A stretch of 52,819 nucleotides of DNA, from positions 5,361-58,179 of the forward strand of contig NZ_LK995461.1 of the NCBI RefSeq assembly GCF_900002405.1, written 5' to 3'. Under the pieces are notes generated by a model. That model did no database searches, was not told the origin of the DNA, and was given only the letters and a program-made list of their open reading frames with translations. Numbering within the stretch: position 1 is the first letter of the stretch; the number at the start of each line of letters is the position of its first letter. Source of the DNA: Actinomyces succiniciruminis. GTDB taxonomy: Bacteria; Actinomycetota; Actinomycetes; Actinomycetales; Actinomycetaceae. A program made the position numbers and the translations under genes. Shown here one piece after another: positions 32,823-44,920 of the stretch.

Positions 32823-32936
32823 ATGACCGCCAGGTGTCGGCGCTGGATGCGGTGGCAGATGCCATCGGGCGCTGCCGCTGCGGTGCGCCGCGGTAACATC
32901 CCGCAGTCCGCAATCGTTCCTGAGGAGGTCCGGTGA
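32823..32936 (+). CDS. possible 37-codon leader ORF coupled to atpB
   Basis: A short ORF starts at ATG 32823, 4 nt after GAGGGGAG, and ends in a TGA that overlaps the atpB GTG start as GTGA. Its product would be basic (R/W-rich start, MTARCRRWMRWQ). TAGGGT (32794-32799) upstream may be the -10 of the operon. Coupling with the first ATP synthase gene is the main argument for it being real. I recognise no family, and it may be chance. The rest of the 264-nt gap 32669-32932 shows no other gene. Confidence 0.3.
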   Translation: MTARCRRWMRWQMPSGAAAAVRRGNIPQSAIVPEEVR

Positions 32937-33757
32937 CAACGAGCGCGATCCTCGCATCCGGTCTGGCCGCGATCGTCCCGGCAGCGGACGAGGGCGGCTT
33001 CGAGCCCCCCTCGATCGACGACTTCTATCCCGAGGCCTTCGCCTTCCTGGGCACGCCCTTCGAGCTCAACCGGGTCATGCTGGTGCGCATCATCATGACG
33101 CTGGTGCTGGTGGCCCTGTTCGGCATTGGCGCGTCCCGCGCCAAGGTGGTGCCCGGGCGGATGCAGAACGTGCTGGAGATGCTGCTGGAGTTCGTCCGCA
33201 AGAACATTGCGGTGGAGATCCTCGGCGAGAAATACGGCAAGCGCTACACCCCGATCATCACCACGATCTTCCTGGGCGTGTTCTTCCTGAACCTCTCGGG
33301 CGTGATCCCCGGCCTGCAGATCGCCTCCACCGGCGTGGTGGGCATGCCGCTGGTCTTCGCCATCGTCTCCTACATCGCCTTCATTTACGCGGGTGTGCGC
33401 ACGAACGGGGTCGGGAAGTTCACCCTGCGCTCGCTGGTGCCGGCGGGCGTGCCCGGCTTCCTGTATCCCCTGATCGTCCCGGTCGAGTTCCTGTCCACCT
33501 TCGTGATGCGCCCGTTCACGCTGACCGTCCGACTCATGGCGAACATGATCTCCGGGCACCTGCTGCTGTCGCTGTGGTTCCTGGCCACCAACGCACTTTT
33601 CGTGTACGCGTCGGCGCAGCTGAAGGCCGTTGGCGTGGTCACTCTGGCGGCGGGTATCGTCTTCATCCTGTTCGAGACGTTCATCGCCGCGCTGCAGGCC
33701 TACATCTTCGCCCTGCTGTCCGCCGTCTACATCGAATCGTCGGTGCACCTGCACTGA
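32933..33757 (+). CDS. atpB: F1Fo ATP synthase subunit a
   Basis: Subunit a forms the proton half-channels that face the c-ring. The 274-residue product has five to six transmembrane helices. The essential helix contains FVMRPFTLTVRLMANMISGH, where the second Arg corresponds to the conserved channel arginine, and a C-terminal helix reads FETFIAALQAYIFALLSAVYI across its length. The start is GTG 5 nt after GAGGAGG. It is the first of eight contiguous atp genes in the standard order BEFHAGDC. Confidence 0.95.
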   Translation: MTTSAILASGLAAIVPAADEGGFEPPSIDDFYPEAFAFLGTPFELNRVMLVRIIMTLVLVALFGIGASRAKVVPGRMQNVLEMLLEFVRKNIAVEILGEKYGKRYTPIITTIFLGVFFLNLSGVIPGLQIASTGVVGMPLVFAIVSYIAFIYAGVRTNGVGKFTLRSLVPAGVPGFLYPLIVPVEFLSTFVMRPFTLTVRLMANMISGHLLLSLWFLATNALFVYASAQLKAVGVVTLAAGIVFILFETFIAALQAYIFALLSAVYIESSVHLH

Positions 33758-34015
<258 letters not shown>

Positions 34016-34037
34016 TGATCGTTACGGAGTGACCAGC

Positions 34038-34622
34038 ATGTCTGTCGGTACCGTCGTGCTGCCGGCGGCCGGGACCCCGGAAGGGATCTTCCTATTCGTG
34101 CCGCACCTGGCAGACCTGGTTTGGGGCACGATCTGCTTCCTGATCATCGCCGTCGTCCTGATCAAGTACGCCCTGCCGCGATTCAACGCGGTGCTCGACG
34201 AGCGCACCGCGAAGATCGAGGAGGGACTGGCCCTGACGGAGAAGGCCAAGGAGGAGCAGTCCGGGGCCGAGGCCCGTGCGGCCCGGCTTGTGGAGGACGC
34301 CCGCCTGGAGGCCGCCAAGATCCGCGAGAACGCTCAGGCGGAGGCGGACAAGATCATTGCCGACGCCCGTGCCGAGGCCGCCGGCGAGGCCGGCCGCGCC
34401 ATGGAGGCCGCCGAGCGGCAGATCCAGGCGGACAAGCAGGCCGCCCAGATCTCGCTGCGCTCCGACGTCGGCCTGCTGGCCACGGACCTGGCGGAGAAGC
34501 TCGTCGGTGAGCACCTGTCAGACACGGAGCTGTCCGGTCGCGTCATCGACCGCTTCCTTGACGAACTCGAGAACGCGCCGGTGAGCCCGGCCTGGTCCGC
34601 CAGAGCGGGGTCGGTCCGGTGA
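34038..34622 (+). CDS. atpF: F1Fo ATP synthase subunit b
   Basis: Subunit b is the peripheral stalk holding F1 to the membrane. The 194-residue product has one N-terminal transmembrane helix (VWGTICFLIIAVVLIKYAL). A long charged coiled coil follows, rich in Ala/Glu/Arg (from LPRFNAVLDERTAKIEE to ERQIQADKQAAQ). The ATG at 34038 follows ACGGAG by 8 nt; a GTG nine bases earlier is too close. Its stop overlaps the atpH start (GTGA). Confidence 0.94.
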   Translation: MSVGTVVLPAAGTPEGIFLFVPHLADLVWGTICFLIIAVVLIKYALPRFNAVLDERTAKIEEGLALTEKAKEEQSGAEARAARLVEDARLEAAKIRENAQAEADKIIADARAEAAGEAGRAMEAAERQIQADKQAAQISLRSDVGLLATDLAEKLVGEHLSDTELSGRVIDRFLDELENAPVSPAWSARAGSVR

Positions 34623-35443
34623 AAGCCGGAACCGCCACCACCCGCGCCCAAGCCGAGGAGGCCTGGGCGCCGGTCCTGGCCGCCGCCGGTGCGCAGGGGC
34701 AGGAACTCGGCGAACAGATCCTCACCATGGCCCACGCGATCGCCTCCAACCCGCTGCGCGGCCCCCTGACGGACCCCAATCGCGAGCCGGAGCACAAGGC
34801 CGCGCTGGCCGCCCGCCTGTTCACAGGACGTGTGGACGCGCGCGTGGTGGAACTGCTGCAGGGCATGGCGCGGGGCCGCTGGTCCCGGCCCGTCGACCTG
34901 ATCAGTGCGCTGCACGACCTGGGCATCCAGTCGATTCTGGCCGGCGCCCGGGCGGGTGGCACCCTCGACGACGTCGAGCAGGAGGTCTTCGCCGTCTCCC
35001 GCCAGGTCGCCGCCAACCGGGAGATCCGGCAGGCGCTCGAGCCGGCCCGCCGCACCAGTACCGAGGCTCGTGTGCGCCTGGCCCAGCGGCTGTTCGCCTC
35101 TCGCATCTCCCACCCCGCCATGACCCTGGTGGTCTGGTGCGTGCGACACCAGCCGGAGGTCGCCGTCGGCGGGGTGCCCTACAACCTGCGCCGCGTCACC
35201 GAGCTGGCCGCCGCCATGCAGAACCGGGTGATCGCCGACGTCGTCACGGCCGTGCCGCTGACCACCCGGCAGCAGACCCGGCTGCGCGACATCCTGGCCC
35301 GGCGGCTGGGATACGACGTCGAACTCAACCTGCAGGTCGATCCGGAGGTCATCGGCGGCGTGCGGGTCATGGTGCGCGACCTCGTCATGGACTCCACCGT
35401 GCGCCACTCGCTCGCCGGGCTGCGCACCGCACTGACCGGATGA
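34619..35443 (+). CDS. atpH: F1Fo ATP synthase subunit delta
   Basis: Subunit delta links the peripheral stalk to the top of F1. The 274-residue chain is longer than the roughly 180 residues of E. coli delta but typical of actinobacteria. The conserved C-terminal segment reads LTTRQQTRLRDILARRLGYD, then LQVDPEVIGGVRVMV. It begins with GTG inside the atpF stop, so the two are translationally coupled. Confidence 0.93.
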   Translation: MKAGTATTRAQAEEAWAPVLAAAGAQGQELGEQILTMAHAIASNPLRGPLTDPNREPEHKAALAARLFTGRVDARVVELLQGMARGRWSRPVDLISALHDLGIQSILAGARAGGTLDDVEQEVFAVSRQVAANREIRQALEPARRTSTEARVRLAQRLFASRISHPAMTLVVWCVRHQPEVAVGGVPYNLRRVTELAAAMQNRVIADVVTAVPLTTRQQTRLRDILARRLGYDVELNLQVDPEVIGGVRVMVRDLVMDSTVRHSLAGLRTALTG

Positions 35444-35524
35444 CCGCCTCCCGGCGCCGACGCCACATACAAGCCAAACGAACCGCTGCGATAACGCAGC
35501 CAGCCACAGCGAAGGAGACGACAG

Positions 35525-37156
35525 ATGGCTGATATGACCATCGCCGCGGAGGACGTTCGCTCCGCCCTGGACGAGTTCGTCGATTCCTACCGGCCGGCGG
35601 AAGTCGCCGCCGACGAGATCGGGCACGTGGTCTTCGCCGCCGACGGCATCGCCCACGTGGAGGGCCTGCCCGGGGCCATGGCCAACGAGCTGCTCACCTT
35701 CGAGGACGGCACCGCCGGACTGGCCATGAACCTGGACGAGCGCCAGATCGGCGTGGTGATCCTGGGCGACTACTCCGACATCGACGAGGGACAGGTCGTG
35801 CACCGCACCGGTGAGGTGCTCTCGGTACCGGTGGGGGACGGCTTCCTCGGGCGCGTCGTCGATCCGCTGGGCCGGCCCATCGACGGGCTCGGTGAGATCG
35901 CCGCCGAGGGACGCCGCGCCCTGGAGTTGCAGGCCCCCGGCGTGATGGCCCGCAAGTCCGTGCACGAGCCGCTGCAGACCGGCCTGAAGGCCATCGACTC
36001 CATGATTCCGATCGGTCGCGGACAGCGGCAGCTGATCATCGGCGACCGCAAGACGGGCAAGACCGCCATCGCCCTGGACACGATCCTGAACCAGAAGGCC
36101 GCCTGGGAGACCGGCGACCCGAACCAGCAGGTGCGCTGCATCTACGTGGCCACCGGCCAGAAGGGCTCCACCATCGCCTCGGTGCGCGCCACCCTGGAGG
36201 AGCGCGGCGCCCTGGAGTACACCACCATCGTCGCCTCCCCGGCCTCCGACCCGGCCGGATTCAAGTACCTGTCGCCCTACACCGGCTCGGCGATCGGACA
36301 GCACTGGATGTACGGCGGCAAGCACGTGCTGATCGTCTTCGACGACCTGTCCAAGCAGGCGGAGGCCTACCGCGCCGTATCGCTGCTGCTGCGCCGTCCG
36401 CCGGGCCGCGAGGCCTACCCCGGTGACGTCTTCTACCTCCACTCCCGGCTGCTGGAGCGCTGCGCCAAGCTGTCCGACGAGCTGGGGGGCGGCTCCATGA
36501 CCGGCCTGCCGATCATCGAGACGAAGGCCAACGACGTCTCCGCCTACATCCCCACCAACGTCATCTCCATCACCGACGGGCAGATCTTCCTGCAGTCCGA
36601 CCTGTTCAACGCCGACCAGCGCCCCGCCGTCGACGTGGGCATCTCGGTGTCCCGCGTCGGTGGTGACGCGCAGATCAAGGCGATGAAGAAGGTCGCCGGC
36701 ACGCTCAAGATCACGCTGGCCCAGTACCGCTCCATGCAGGCCTTCGCCATGTTCGCCTCCGACCTGGACTCGGCCACTCGTCAGCAGCTGACCCGCGGCG
36801 AGCGGCTCATGGAGCTGCTCAAGCAGCCCCAGTTCACCCCCTACCCGGTGCAGGAGCAGGTCGCCAGCGTGTGGGCGGGCACCAACGGTTACCTCGACGA
36901 CCTCCCCGTCGCCGACGTGCTGCCCTTCGAGCGCGCGCTGCTGGACTACCTGCGCCGCAACACCTCCATCCTGGACACCATCCGGGACACCGGCCAGCTC
37001 GACGACGACACCGAGGCGGCGTTGCGCCAGGCCGTGGAGTCCTTCCGCACCACCTACCTGTCCGGCGGGCGCATGCTGTCCGGCGAGGTCGAGGCGCCCG
37101 AGGAAGAGGTGCCCGCGGAGCACACCGCCGAGCAGATCGTGGTCAAGAGGAGCTGA
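35525..37156 (+). CDS. atpA: F1Fo ATP synthase subunit alpha
   Basis: Alpha subunits carry the non-catalytic nucleotide sites of the F1 hexamer. The 543-residue product has the beta-barrel domain, the Walker A loop GDRKTGKT (173-180), and [20 protein letters not shown] and the [20 protein letters not shown] region of the alpha/beta family. The C-terminal tail has an acidic extension ([17 protein letters not shown]) as seen in actinobacteria. AAGGAGACGAC precedes the ATG, and 81 nt separate it from atpH. Confidence 0.97.
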   Translation: MADMTIAAEDVRSALDEFVDSYRPAEVAADEIGHVVFAADGIAHVEGLPGAMANELLTFEDGTAGLAMNLDERQIGVVILGDYSDIDEGQVVHRTGEVLSVPVGDGFLGRVVDPLGRPIDGLGEIAAEGRRALELQAPGVMARKSVHEPLQTGLKAIDSMIPIGRGQRQLIIGDRKTGKTAIALDTILNQKAAWETGDPNQQVRCIYVATGQKGSTIASVRATLEERGALEYTTIVASPASDPAGFKYLSPYTGSAIGQHWMYGGKHVLIVFDDLSKQAEAYRAVSLLLRRPPGREAYPGDVFYLHSRLLERCAKLSDELGGGSMTGLPIIETKANDVSAYIPTNVISITDGQIFLQSDLFNADQRPAVDVGISVSRVGGDAQIKAMKKVAGTLKITLAQYRSMQAFAMFASDLDSATRQQLTRGERLMELLKQPQFTPYPVQEQVASVWAGTNGYLDDLPVADVLPFERALLDYLRRNTSILDTIRDTGQLDDDTEAALRQAVESFRTTYLSGGRMLSGEVEAPEEEVPAEHTAEQIVVKRS

Positions 37157-37161
37157 CCGCC

Positions 37162-39629
<2,468 letters not shown>

Positions 39630-39630
39630 T

Positions 39631-39978
39631 ATGCCCGGCGAGCACAGCCTGAGTGTGGAGGTGGTCTCCCGGTTCGGGGGCGAGGCCTGGGTCGGCGCAG
39701 CCACTCGGGTCTCGGTCCCGCTGCCCGACGGCGAGCTCGGCGTACTGCCCGGGCGCCAGCCGATCCTGGCGGTGCTCGGACGCGGCAACGTGCGCATCAC
39801 GCCGGTCGACGGCGAGCCGGTCGCGGTGCCGGTGGCCGGCGGCTTCTGTTCGGTCGACGGCGATGTGGTCACCGTGGCGGCCGACGTGGCCGGGGCGGAG
39901 GCCACCAAGTCCAGCGCCCAGGTCACGGACGTGATCGCCGAGACCATTGTCATCCCCGGCGTGGGTATACGGGACTGA
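39631..39978 (+). CDS. atpC: F1Fo ATP synthase subunit epsilon
   Basis: Epsilon couples the shaft to the c-ring and can inhibit hydrolysis. The 115-residue product has the N-terminal beta-sandwich (PLPDGELGVLPGRQPILAVL, then VPVAGGFCSVDGDVVTVAAD). The C-terminal helical hairpin is very short, as in several actinobacteria, which may weaken its inhibitory role. The ATG begins 1 nt after the atpD stop. Confidence 0.93.
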   Translation: MPGEHSLSVEVVSRFGGEAWVGAATRVSVPLPDGELGVLPGRQPILAVLGRGNVRITPVDGEPVAVPVAGGFCSVDGDVVTVAADVAGAEATKSSAQVTDVIAETIVIPGVGIRD

Positions 39979-39980
39979 TC

Positions 39981-40388
39981 ATGAGCATGCCGGTGTGGGG
40001 GATTGTCGGTGCGATAGCGCTGGTGGTGATCATCCTCGCCGGCCTGTTCCTCACGCGGCTGCGTCATCTGGCGGGGCGCGTCGGCGCCTTCGAGTGCGCA
40101 CTGCGTCCCACCGGCGGGCGGCACTGGATCAGCGGTATCGCCATCTTCGGCGACGACGACCTGGAGTGGCATCGGCTGGTGTCGTTATCGCTGCGGCCGC
40201 GTCAGCGGCTGCTGCGCGAAGACCTCGAGCTGGGCCCGGTGCACCACCGCGGTGAGGGCGGGCACGTCGTGGACGTGCCCTGCCGCTACCGCGGCGAGCG
40301 CTTCGAGCTGGCCATGGTGGAGGACTCCCACTCCGCGCTGGTTGCCTGGATCGAATCGGCGGCCCCCTCCCAGCCCACCCTCTTCTAG
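39981..40388 (+). CDS. DUF2550 family membrane protein
   Basis: This 135-residue protein has one N-terminal transmembrane helix (PVWGIVGAIALVVIILAGLF) and a small basic cytoplasmic domain (RLRHLAGRVGAFECALRP, then GIAIFGDDDLEWHRL). DUF2550 proteins are found next to atpC in actinobacteria; their function is unknown. It starts 2 nt after the atpC stop and is clearly in the same operon. In relatives nucS is close downstream; here a cassette separates them. Confidence 0.85.
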   Translation: MSMPVWGIVGAIALVVIILAGLFLTRLRHLAGRVGAFECALRPTGGRHWISGIAIFGDDDLEWHRLVSLSLRPRQRLLREDLELGPVHHRGEGGHVVDVPCRYRGERFELAMVEDSHSALVAWIESAAPSQPTLF

Positions 40389-40400
40389 CTCCCCCACCTT

Positions 40401-40467
40401 CGCCGAGATCGGTTGAAGTTACGTACCGAGATCGGTTGAAGTTACGTGCCGAAGTCGGTTCATGCGG
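40401..40467 (-). repeat. short array of the 23-bp repeat, inverted relative to the nucS-side array
   Basis: Two full units (40401-40423 and 40424-40446) and one decayed unit (from 40447) read GCCGAGATCGGTTGAAG and TTACG. They are the reverse complement of the units at 44921-45078. The array begins 12 nt after the DUF2550 stop. The remainder of the gap up to 40600 holds the promoter of the dikinase gene. Confidence 0.85.
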
Positions 40468-40519
40468 TTGGTGGGGCCACCAGTACGGTTCGTGAACGGG
40501 TATGGCACCGCCCTTTTGA

Positions 40520-40556
40520 CTGACCGATTGACGCGGTTTGGTCAGCCGGTCAGAAT
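40520..40556 (+). promoter_or_regulatory. promoter with TetR-like half-sites before the dikinase gene
   Basis: TTGACG (40528-40533) and CAGAAT (40551-40556) are 17 nt apart, a good promoter. CTGACC (40520-40525) faces GGTCAG (40540-40545), with another GGTCAG at 40548-40553 overlapping the -10. This arrangement suits a TetR-family repressor, and such a gene follows the dikinase. No copy of the known 19-bp rifamycin-associated element is present. Confidence 0.55.
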
Positions 40557-40600
40557 TGGTTGTGGTGTACCCCGCGCCCCGACCGCTGAATGGAGGCGCC

Positions 40601-43090
40601 ATGATTCTCTGGCTCGACGACGCCGAAGCCTCTAATCGCTCGCTGACGGGCGGCAAGGGCGCGTCCCTGGCGCAGTGTCGGCGGCTCGGTCTGCCCGTCC
40701 CCGACGGCTTCTGCGTCACCACCGAGGCATTCCTAGCCGCCAGCCGGTCGAGTGCAGTTGATGGGCAGACGAATGGCATGCACCCGCTGCCACTTCCTCC
40801 CGGGTTTGAGTCCGCCCTGCTTGACGCCTATGGCCGTCTGGGACGGCCCGCAGTCGCGGTGCGCTCCTCGGGCGCCGATGAGGACGGCCGCGAAACCAGC
40901 CTGGCCGGGCAGCACGACACTGTCCTGGGCGTGTCGGGCGCGGCCGCACTGCTCGATGCCGTACGCACCTGCTGGGCATCCGCCTTCAACGAGCGGGCCG
41001 CCGAGTACCGCCGCCGCCGGGAGATCACGGAGGCGGCGCCCATTGCCGTCGTCGTCCAAAGGATGGTGGATCCCGCAGTCTCCGGCGTGCTATTCACCCG
41101 CGACCCGGTCTCCGGGGCAGCGGATGCGGCGGTGGTGAGCGCCTCGTATGGGCTCGGGGAGAGCGTGGTCTCCGGTCACGCGGTGCCCGATGTCTTCAGG
41201 CTGAGTGCCAGCCCGCCGCGAATCCTCAGCCGAACCATGGGGTCCAAGGAGACTCGGATGGACCAGGGCCCGCAGGGCGTTGTCACCACTCAGGTCCCTC
41301 CGGCGGAGCGCAACCGACTGTGCCTCGACGACGATCAACTGCTCCGCCTGCTCGATATCGGTATGCGCCTGGAGGAGTACTACGGGTGCGCGCAGGACGT
41401 CGAGTGGGCGCTGTGCGACGGCGAGGTCGCGCTCCTCCAGGCCAGGCCGGTCACCGCCTTCGCCGGCCGGGCCGGCTCCGCCGCACCGCCTGCCGGACCG
41501 CAATCCATGCGCGCCCGAGCGGAGGAGTTGATCCGGGCGGACGTGGCTGAGCACCTGCCCTGCCCCTACCCCCTCGACTTGCGCGCCGCGCACAGGCTCG
41601 TCGAGGCCGTAGCGGCGCTGCTGTCCCGCGCCGGCTTCAATCCTCCCGCCCCGGAGGCACTGCTTAAAGGCGACGCCGACGGCGTCATACGCCTGCATGC
41701 GTCCCTGCCGCCGCAGAGTCTGTGGGGGCTCACGCGCCTGCCCGCCGTCGTGGGGCGCAGCCTGCGCCACGATCCCATGCGTTGGCGCCAAGAGGAGGCC
41801 GCCGTCCGCAGACGCCTTAGTCGTCTCACCCGGTGCATCGATCGACGCGCCGAAGCCGATTCGGCAACGCTCCTGCGACTTCTGGATCAAGCGGTCGACG
41901 CCGCCGCCCACGTCCTGCACGACCGCTACCGCAACTATCTCGTGCCTCTCGCCGTGAACCGGGCGGTCACCATGCGGCTGGCGGCGATGGCGGGCCTGGG
42001 AGACGGTGTGCAGGAGGAGGACCTCTACGGGGATCTGTCCTATGCAACCGCTGCGGCTAACGCGGGAATCTCCCGCCTCGCCGAGCGGATGCGTTCACTC
42101 GGACTGGAGCGGAGGCTGCTTCAGGACGGGCCGCGACCTTTCCTGAACGGGCTCGACGCCACGCCTGCGGGACGCAAACTTCTCGCCGAACTGCACCAGT
42201 TCCTCGATGACTACGGTGCGCGAGCCGGCTCGCCCTATCTCGCGTTCTCCGCCAGATCATGGCGTGAGCGTCCCGAGGACCTGATCGGGCTCATCGCGGT
42301 GCAACTGCGCGGAATGAACGCCTCGGCCCGCGAGCGGACGGAGATTGAGCCTCCGTCCCGGCCCGCCGTGATGCAGGACGTGACGGCCCGGTTGCCTGCG
42401 CCGCTGCGTGGCTGCTGGCACCGATCCGTGGCGCGGCAGCGCGCCCTGCACGTCGGACGGGAGGGCACCCTCTACCTGATCGAGGAGTTCTTCTTCCAGG
42501 CCCGCCGGGTCATGGATGAGATCGCCGGCAGGCTGGTGGCCGGCGGTGTGCTGGAAGAGGCGGAGGATGTGGTCCTGCTCTACGACGGCGAGATGCGTCG
42601 GGCGTTGGCTCATCCCACGGAGGTGGGGCTGACAAACCTGGTCAATCGACGCAAGAACGCCCGTGCGCGGGCCCGGGAGGCCTGGCTGCGCAGTTGCGGC
42701 GCAACAGACGCGGTTGAGTCGGTCGGCTCTCGACCTGCAGACCGATTGGCGCTGCGCGGGTTTCCGTCCGCGGCGGGCAGGGTACGCGGGCGCGCGCGGG
42801 TGATCATCGAGCCGCGGGACTTCGGGCGCTTGAACGCCGGGGAGGTACTGGTGTGCCCATTCACCGACCCGTCGTGGACACCGCTGTTCTCGCTGGCCGC
42901 CGGCGTCGTCGCGGACGCGGGAGGGCCTCTGTCGCACGCTGCGATCATCGCCCGGGAGTACGGCATACCCGCCGTGCTCGGAGTCAACGGCGCCACCGCG
43001 CGGATTAGCGACGGCGAACTGATCGAGGTGGACGGTTCGGCCGGCGTCGTCACCCGGATGTCGGCGATGGCCGAACCATCAATCCCTTAA
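40601..43090 (+). CDS. PEP-synthase-like dikinase with rifampin phosphotransferase architecture
   Basis: This 829-residue protein has an N-terminal PPDK/PEP-synthase ATP-grasp region (1-320: LTGGKGASLAQ, AVRSSGADEDG, AGQHDTVLGV, QRMVDPAVSGVLFTRDP, YGLGESVVSG, DVEWAL). A middle domain of about 400 residues follows. A C-terminal swivelling phosphohistidine domain ends it (GGPLSHAAIIAREYGIPAV, His779). The C-terminal PEP barrel of true PEP synthase is missing. The order ATP domain, middle, His domain is that of rifampin phosphotransferases, which inactivate rifamycins by phosphorylation, but the family also has members of unknown substrate. The ATG at 40601 follows GGAGG. It lies in a repeat-bracketed cassette with a TetR regulator, which suits an inducible resistance or modification gene. 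Confidence 0.8.
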   Translation: MILWLDDAEASNRSLTGGKGASLAQCRRLGLPVPDGFCVTTEAFLAASRSSAVDGQTNGMHPLPLPPGFESALLDAYGRLGRPAVAVRSSGADEDGRETSLAGQHDTVLGVSGAAALLDAVRTCWASAFNERAAEYRRRREITEAAPIAVVVQRMVDPAVSGVLFTRDPVSGAADAAVVSASYGLGESVVSGHAVPDVFRLSASPPRILSRTMGSKETRMDQGPQGVVTTQVPPAERNRLCLDDDQLLRLLDIGMRLEEYYGCAQDVEWALCDGEVALLQARPVTAFAGRAGSAAPPAGPQSMRARAEELIRADVAEHLPCPYPLDLRAAHRLVEAVAALLSRAGFNPPAPEALLKGDADGVIRLHASLPPQSLWGLTRLPAVVGRSLRHDPMRWRQEEAAVRRRLSRLTRCIDRRAEADSATLLRLLDQAVDAAAHVLHDRYRNYLVPLAVNRAVTMRLAAMAGLGDGVQEEDLYGDLSYATAAANAGISRLAERMRSLGLERRLLQDGPRPFLNGLDATPAGRKLLAELHQFLDDYGARAGSPYLAFSARSWRERPEDLIGLIAVQLRGMNASARERTEIEPPSRPAVMQDVTARLPAPLRGCWHRSVARQRALHVGREGTLYLIEEFFFQARRVMDEIAGRLVAGGVLEEAEDVVLLYDGEMRRALAHPTEVGLTNLVNRRKNARARAREAWLRSCGATDAVESVGSRPADRLALRGFPSAAGRVRGRARVIIEPRDFGRLNAGEVLVCPFTDPSWTPLFSLAAGVVADAGGPLSHAAIIAREYGIPAVLGVNGATARISDGELIEVDGSAGVVTRMSAMAEPSIP

Positions 43091-43237
43091 CCCGCACCGG
43101 CGGAGGGACCCAACGGCAACCTTGGTTGACGGCGAAGTGGGCTCGCTGGGCGGCGCCGGGCGCCCGAAGGCTCAACTTCACCGAACCGGTCCTGGGGGCC
43201 GGACAGTCGAGGCATCCAGCGGCAATATGATCGCCCC

Positions 43238-43990
43238 ATGCGCAATACCCGGCACGCATCCGACGTCGGGGTGCCGACCGCCGCTTCTGCCCTCCCCGAG
43301 CGGATCCTCACGGCCGCCGCGGAACTCGTCGATCAGCACGGCCCCCAGAAGACCACCGTCGCCGAGATCGCCCGAGCGGCCGGCGTCGGCAAGGGGACGG
43401 CCTACCTGTACTGGCCCAGCAAGGAGAAGTTGCTGCTGGCGCTGCTCGCCCACGAGCTGGTGGTGTGGATCCGATCCGTGCGCGCCGAGGTGGTGCACGA
43501 TCCCGAGCGGTTGCGCCTGTCCCGTCTGGCGGTGCTGCTGCTGGACTCTTGGCGCCATGAAGTGGTTGAACTCATTGCCTCCGACTTATACCTGCGTCGA
43601 GTCCTCGCCGCGCACCGGGGTTCTCGAGAGCTCCTGGAACGATCCATGCCGATGGAACTGTGTGTGCGTGTGCTGCCTCTGATGCGCCGGGAGGGACTTG
43701 TGCGCAGTGATACTGATGCGCACGAACAGGCCTACGTCTTCAACGCCGTGATGACCGGTTTCGTCGTAGGCAAGGTGACGGAGCGCGCGGACTCTGCGGT
43801 GATCGACCCGGCCGCCGTGTTGGCCCGCACAATCCGTCAACTGCTGGAGCCCGACACTGCGCCAACCATATCACAGTGTGAACGACTGCTGCCCGAGGTA
43901 CTCGAAGTGGTCGATCAGGCTGTAGCCAATCTGGAAGAGATGACGTACGGCGCAGCGGCGCCAGAGCGGACGGTCCGCGCACGAGGATAG
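43238..43990 (+). CDS. TetR-family transcriptional regulator
   Basis: This 250-residue regulator has an N-terminal helix-turn-helix (about 20-66: RILTAAAELVDQHGPQKTTV, then EIARAAGVGKGTAYLYWPSK). The C-terminal helical ligand domain is without assigned ligand. TATGAT ends exactly 6 nt before the ATG and there is no ribosome site, so it is probably leaderless. It lies 147 nt after the dikinase gene and likely represses it through the GGTCAG half-sites at 40520-40553. The 147-nt gap shows nothing else I can name. Confidence 0.88.
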   Translation: MRNTRHASDVGVPTAASALPERILTAAAELVDQHGPQKTTVAEIARAAGVGKGTAYLYWPSKEKLLLALLAHELVVWIRSVRAEVVHDPERLRLSRLAVLLLDSWRHEVVELIASDLYLRRVLAAHRGSRELLERSMPMELCVRVLPLMRREGLVRSDTDAHEQAYVFNAVMTGFVVGKVTERADSAVIDPAAVLARTIRQLLEPDTAPTISQCERLLPEVLEVVDQAVANLEEMTYGAAAPERTVRARG

Positions 43991-44058
43991 GGAGGGTCCC
44001 TCGGACCCCCTGTGACACGGCCTGCCTCGAGGGCGCGCCGAGGCGGACAATCGCTTTC

Positions 44059-44904
44059 ATGAGCACAAAACGTCCCGTTACTGTCCTGCTCGGCGCCGGA
44101 GCCATCGGCACCGCCATCGCCCGGCGCGTCACGAACGGCGGTCACATCGTCGTCGCCGACCTGCGGCTCGAGAACGCGCAGAAGGTCCGCGAGCAACTCC
44201 TCGACGCCGGTTACAGCGCCGAGGCAACGACGACGAACCTGGCCGACCCCGCCTCCATCCGGGCCCTGGCGGAGCACGCCGCCACGCTCGGATCGGTCAG
44301 CCGCGTGATCCTCGCCGGAGGAGTCTCGCCGTCGCAGGCCGACATCCCCACCATCCTGCGGGTAGACCTGTACGGCTTCGCCGTCGCCCTGGAGGAGTTC
44401 GGCAAGGTGATCGCCCCGGGCGGCTCCGGCGTCGTCATCTCCAGCCAGTCCGGCTACCGCATGCCCGCGCTCACCCGTGAGCAGGACGCCCTGCTGGCGA
44501 CCACCCCCGTCGACAAGCTGCTCGACCTGCCGCTGCTCGCCGACGGCGCCATCACCTCCACGCTGCACGCCTACCAGATGTCCAAGCGGGCCAACGGCCT
44601 GCGCGTGCGGGCGAACGCCGTCACCTGGGGGGAGCGCGGCGCGCGTATCAATGCGATCAGTCCCGGCATCGTCATCACGCCGCTGGCGCGCGACGAGCTC
44701 GAGGGGCCGCGCGGCGCCGGCTACCGCAAGCAGCTCGAGCTCTCCCCGGCCGGGCGCGCCGGCACGCCCGATGAGATCGCCGCGCTGGCCGCTTTCCTCA
44801 TGGGGCCGGAGGCCGGCTACATCAACGGCACGGACGTGCTGGCCGACGGCGGCGTCACCGCCTCCTGGTACTACGGGCCGCTGTCCGCGGGCGGGGCGAA
44901 CTGA
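44059..44904 (+). CDS. short-chain dehydrogenase/reductase (SDR)
   Basis: This 281-residue NAD(P)-dependent oxidoreductase has the SDR fold. The cofactor loop is GAGAIGTAIARR rather than the classic TGxxxGIG, followed by ADLRLEN. The catalytic Ser lies in VVISSQSGYRM and the Tyr/Lys pair is YQMSKRAN. NAISPGIVITPL and GYINGTDVLADGGVT complete the fold. A helical insert after the Ser strand (MPALTREQDALLATTP, then VDKLLDLPLL) is typical of a subgroup of unknown substrate. GACAAT lies 7 nt before the ATG, suggesting leaderless expression. It is the last gene of the bracketed cassette. Confidence 0.85.
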   Translation: MSTKRPVTVLLGAGAIGTAIARRVTNGGHIVVADLRLENAQKVREQLLDAGYSAEATTTNLADPASIRALAEHAATLGSVSRVILAGGVSPSQADIPTILRVDLYGFAVALEEFGKVIAPGGSGVVISSQSGYRMPALTREQDALLATTPVDKLLDLPLLADGAITSTLHAYQMSKRANGLRVRANAVTWGERGARINAISPGIVITPLARDELEGPRGAGYRKQLELSPAGRAGTPDEIAALAAFLMGPEAGYINGTDVLADGGVTASWYYGPLSAGGAN

Positions 44905-44920
44905 GCCGGATGCGCCGTGT

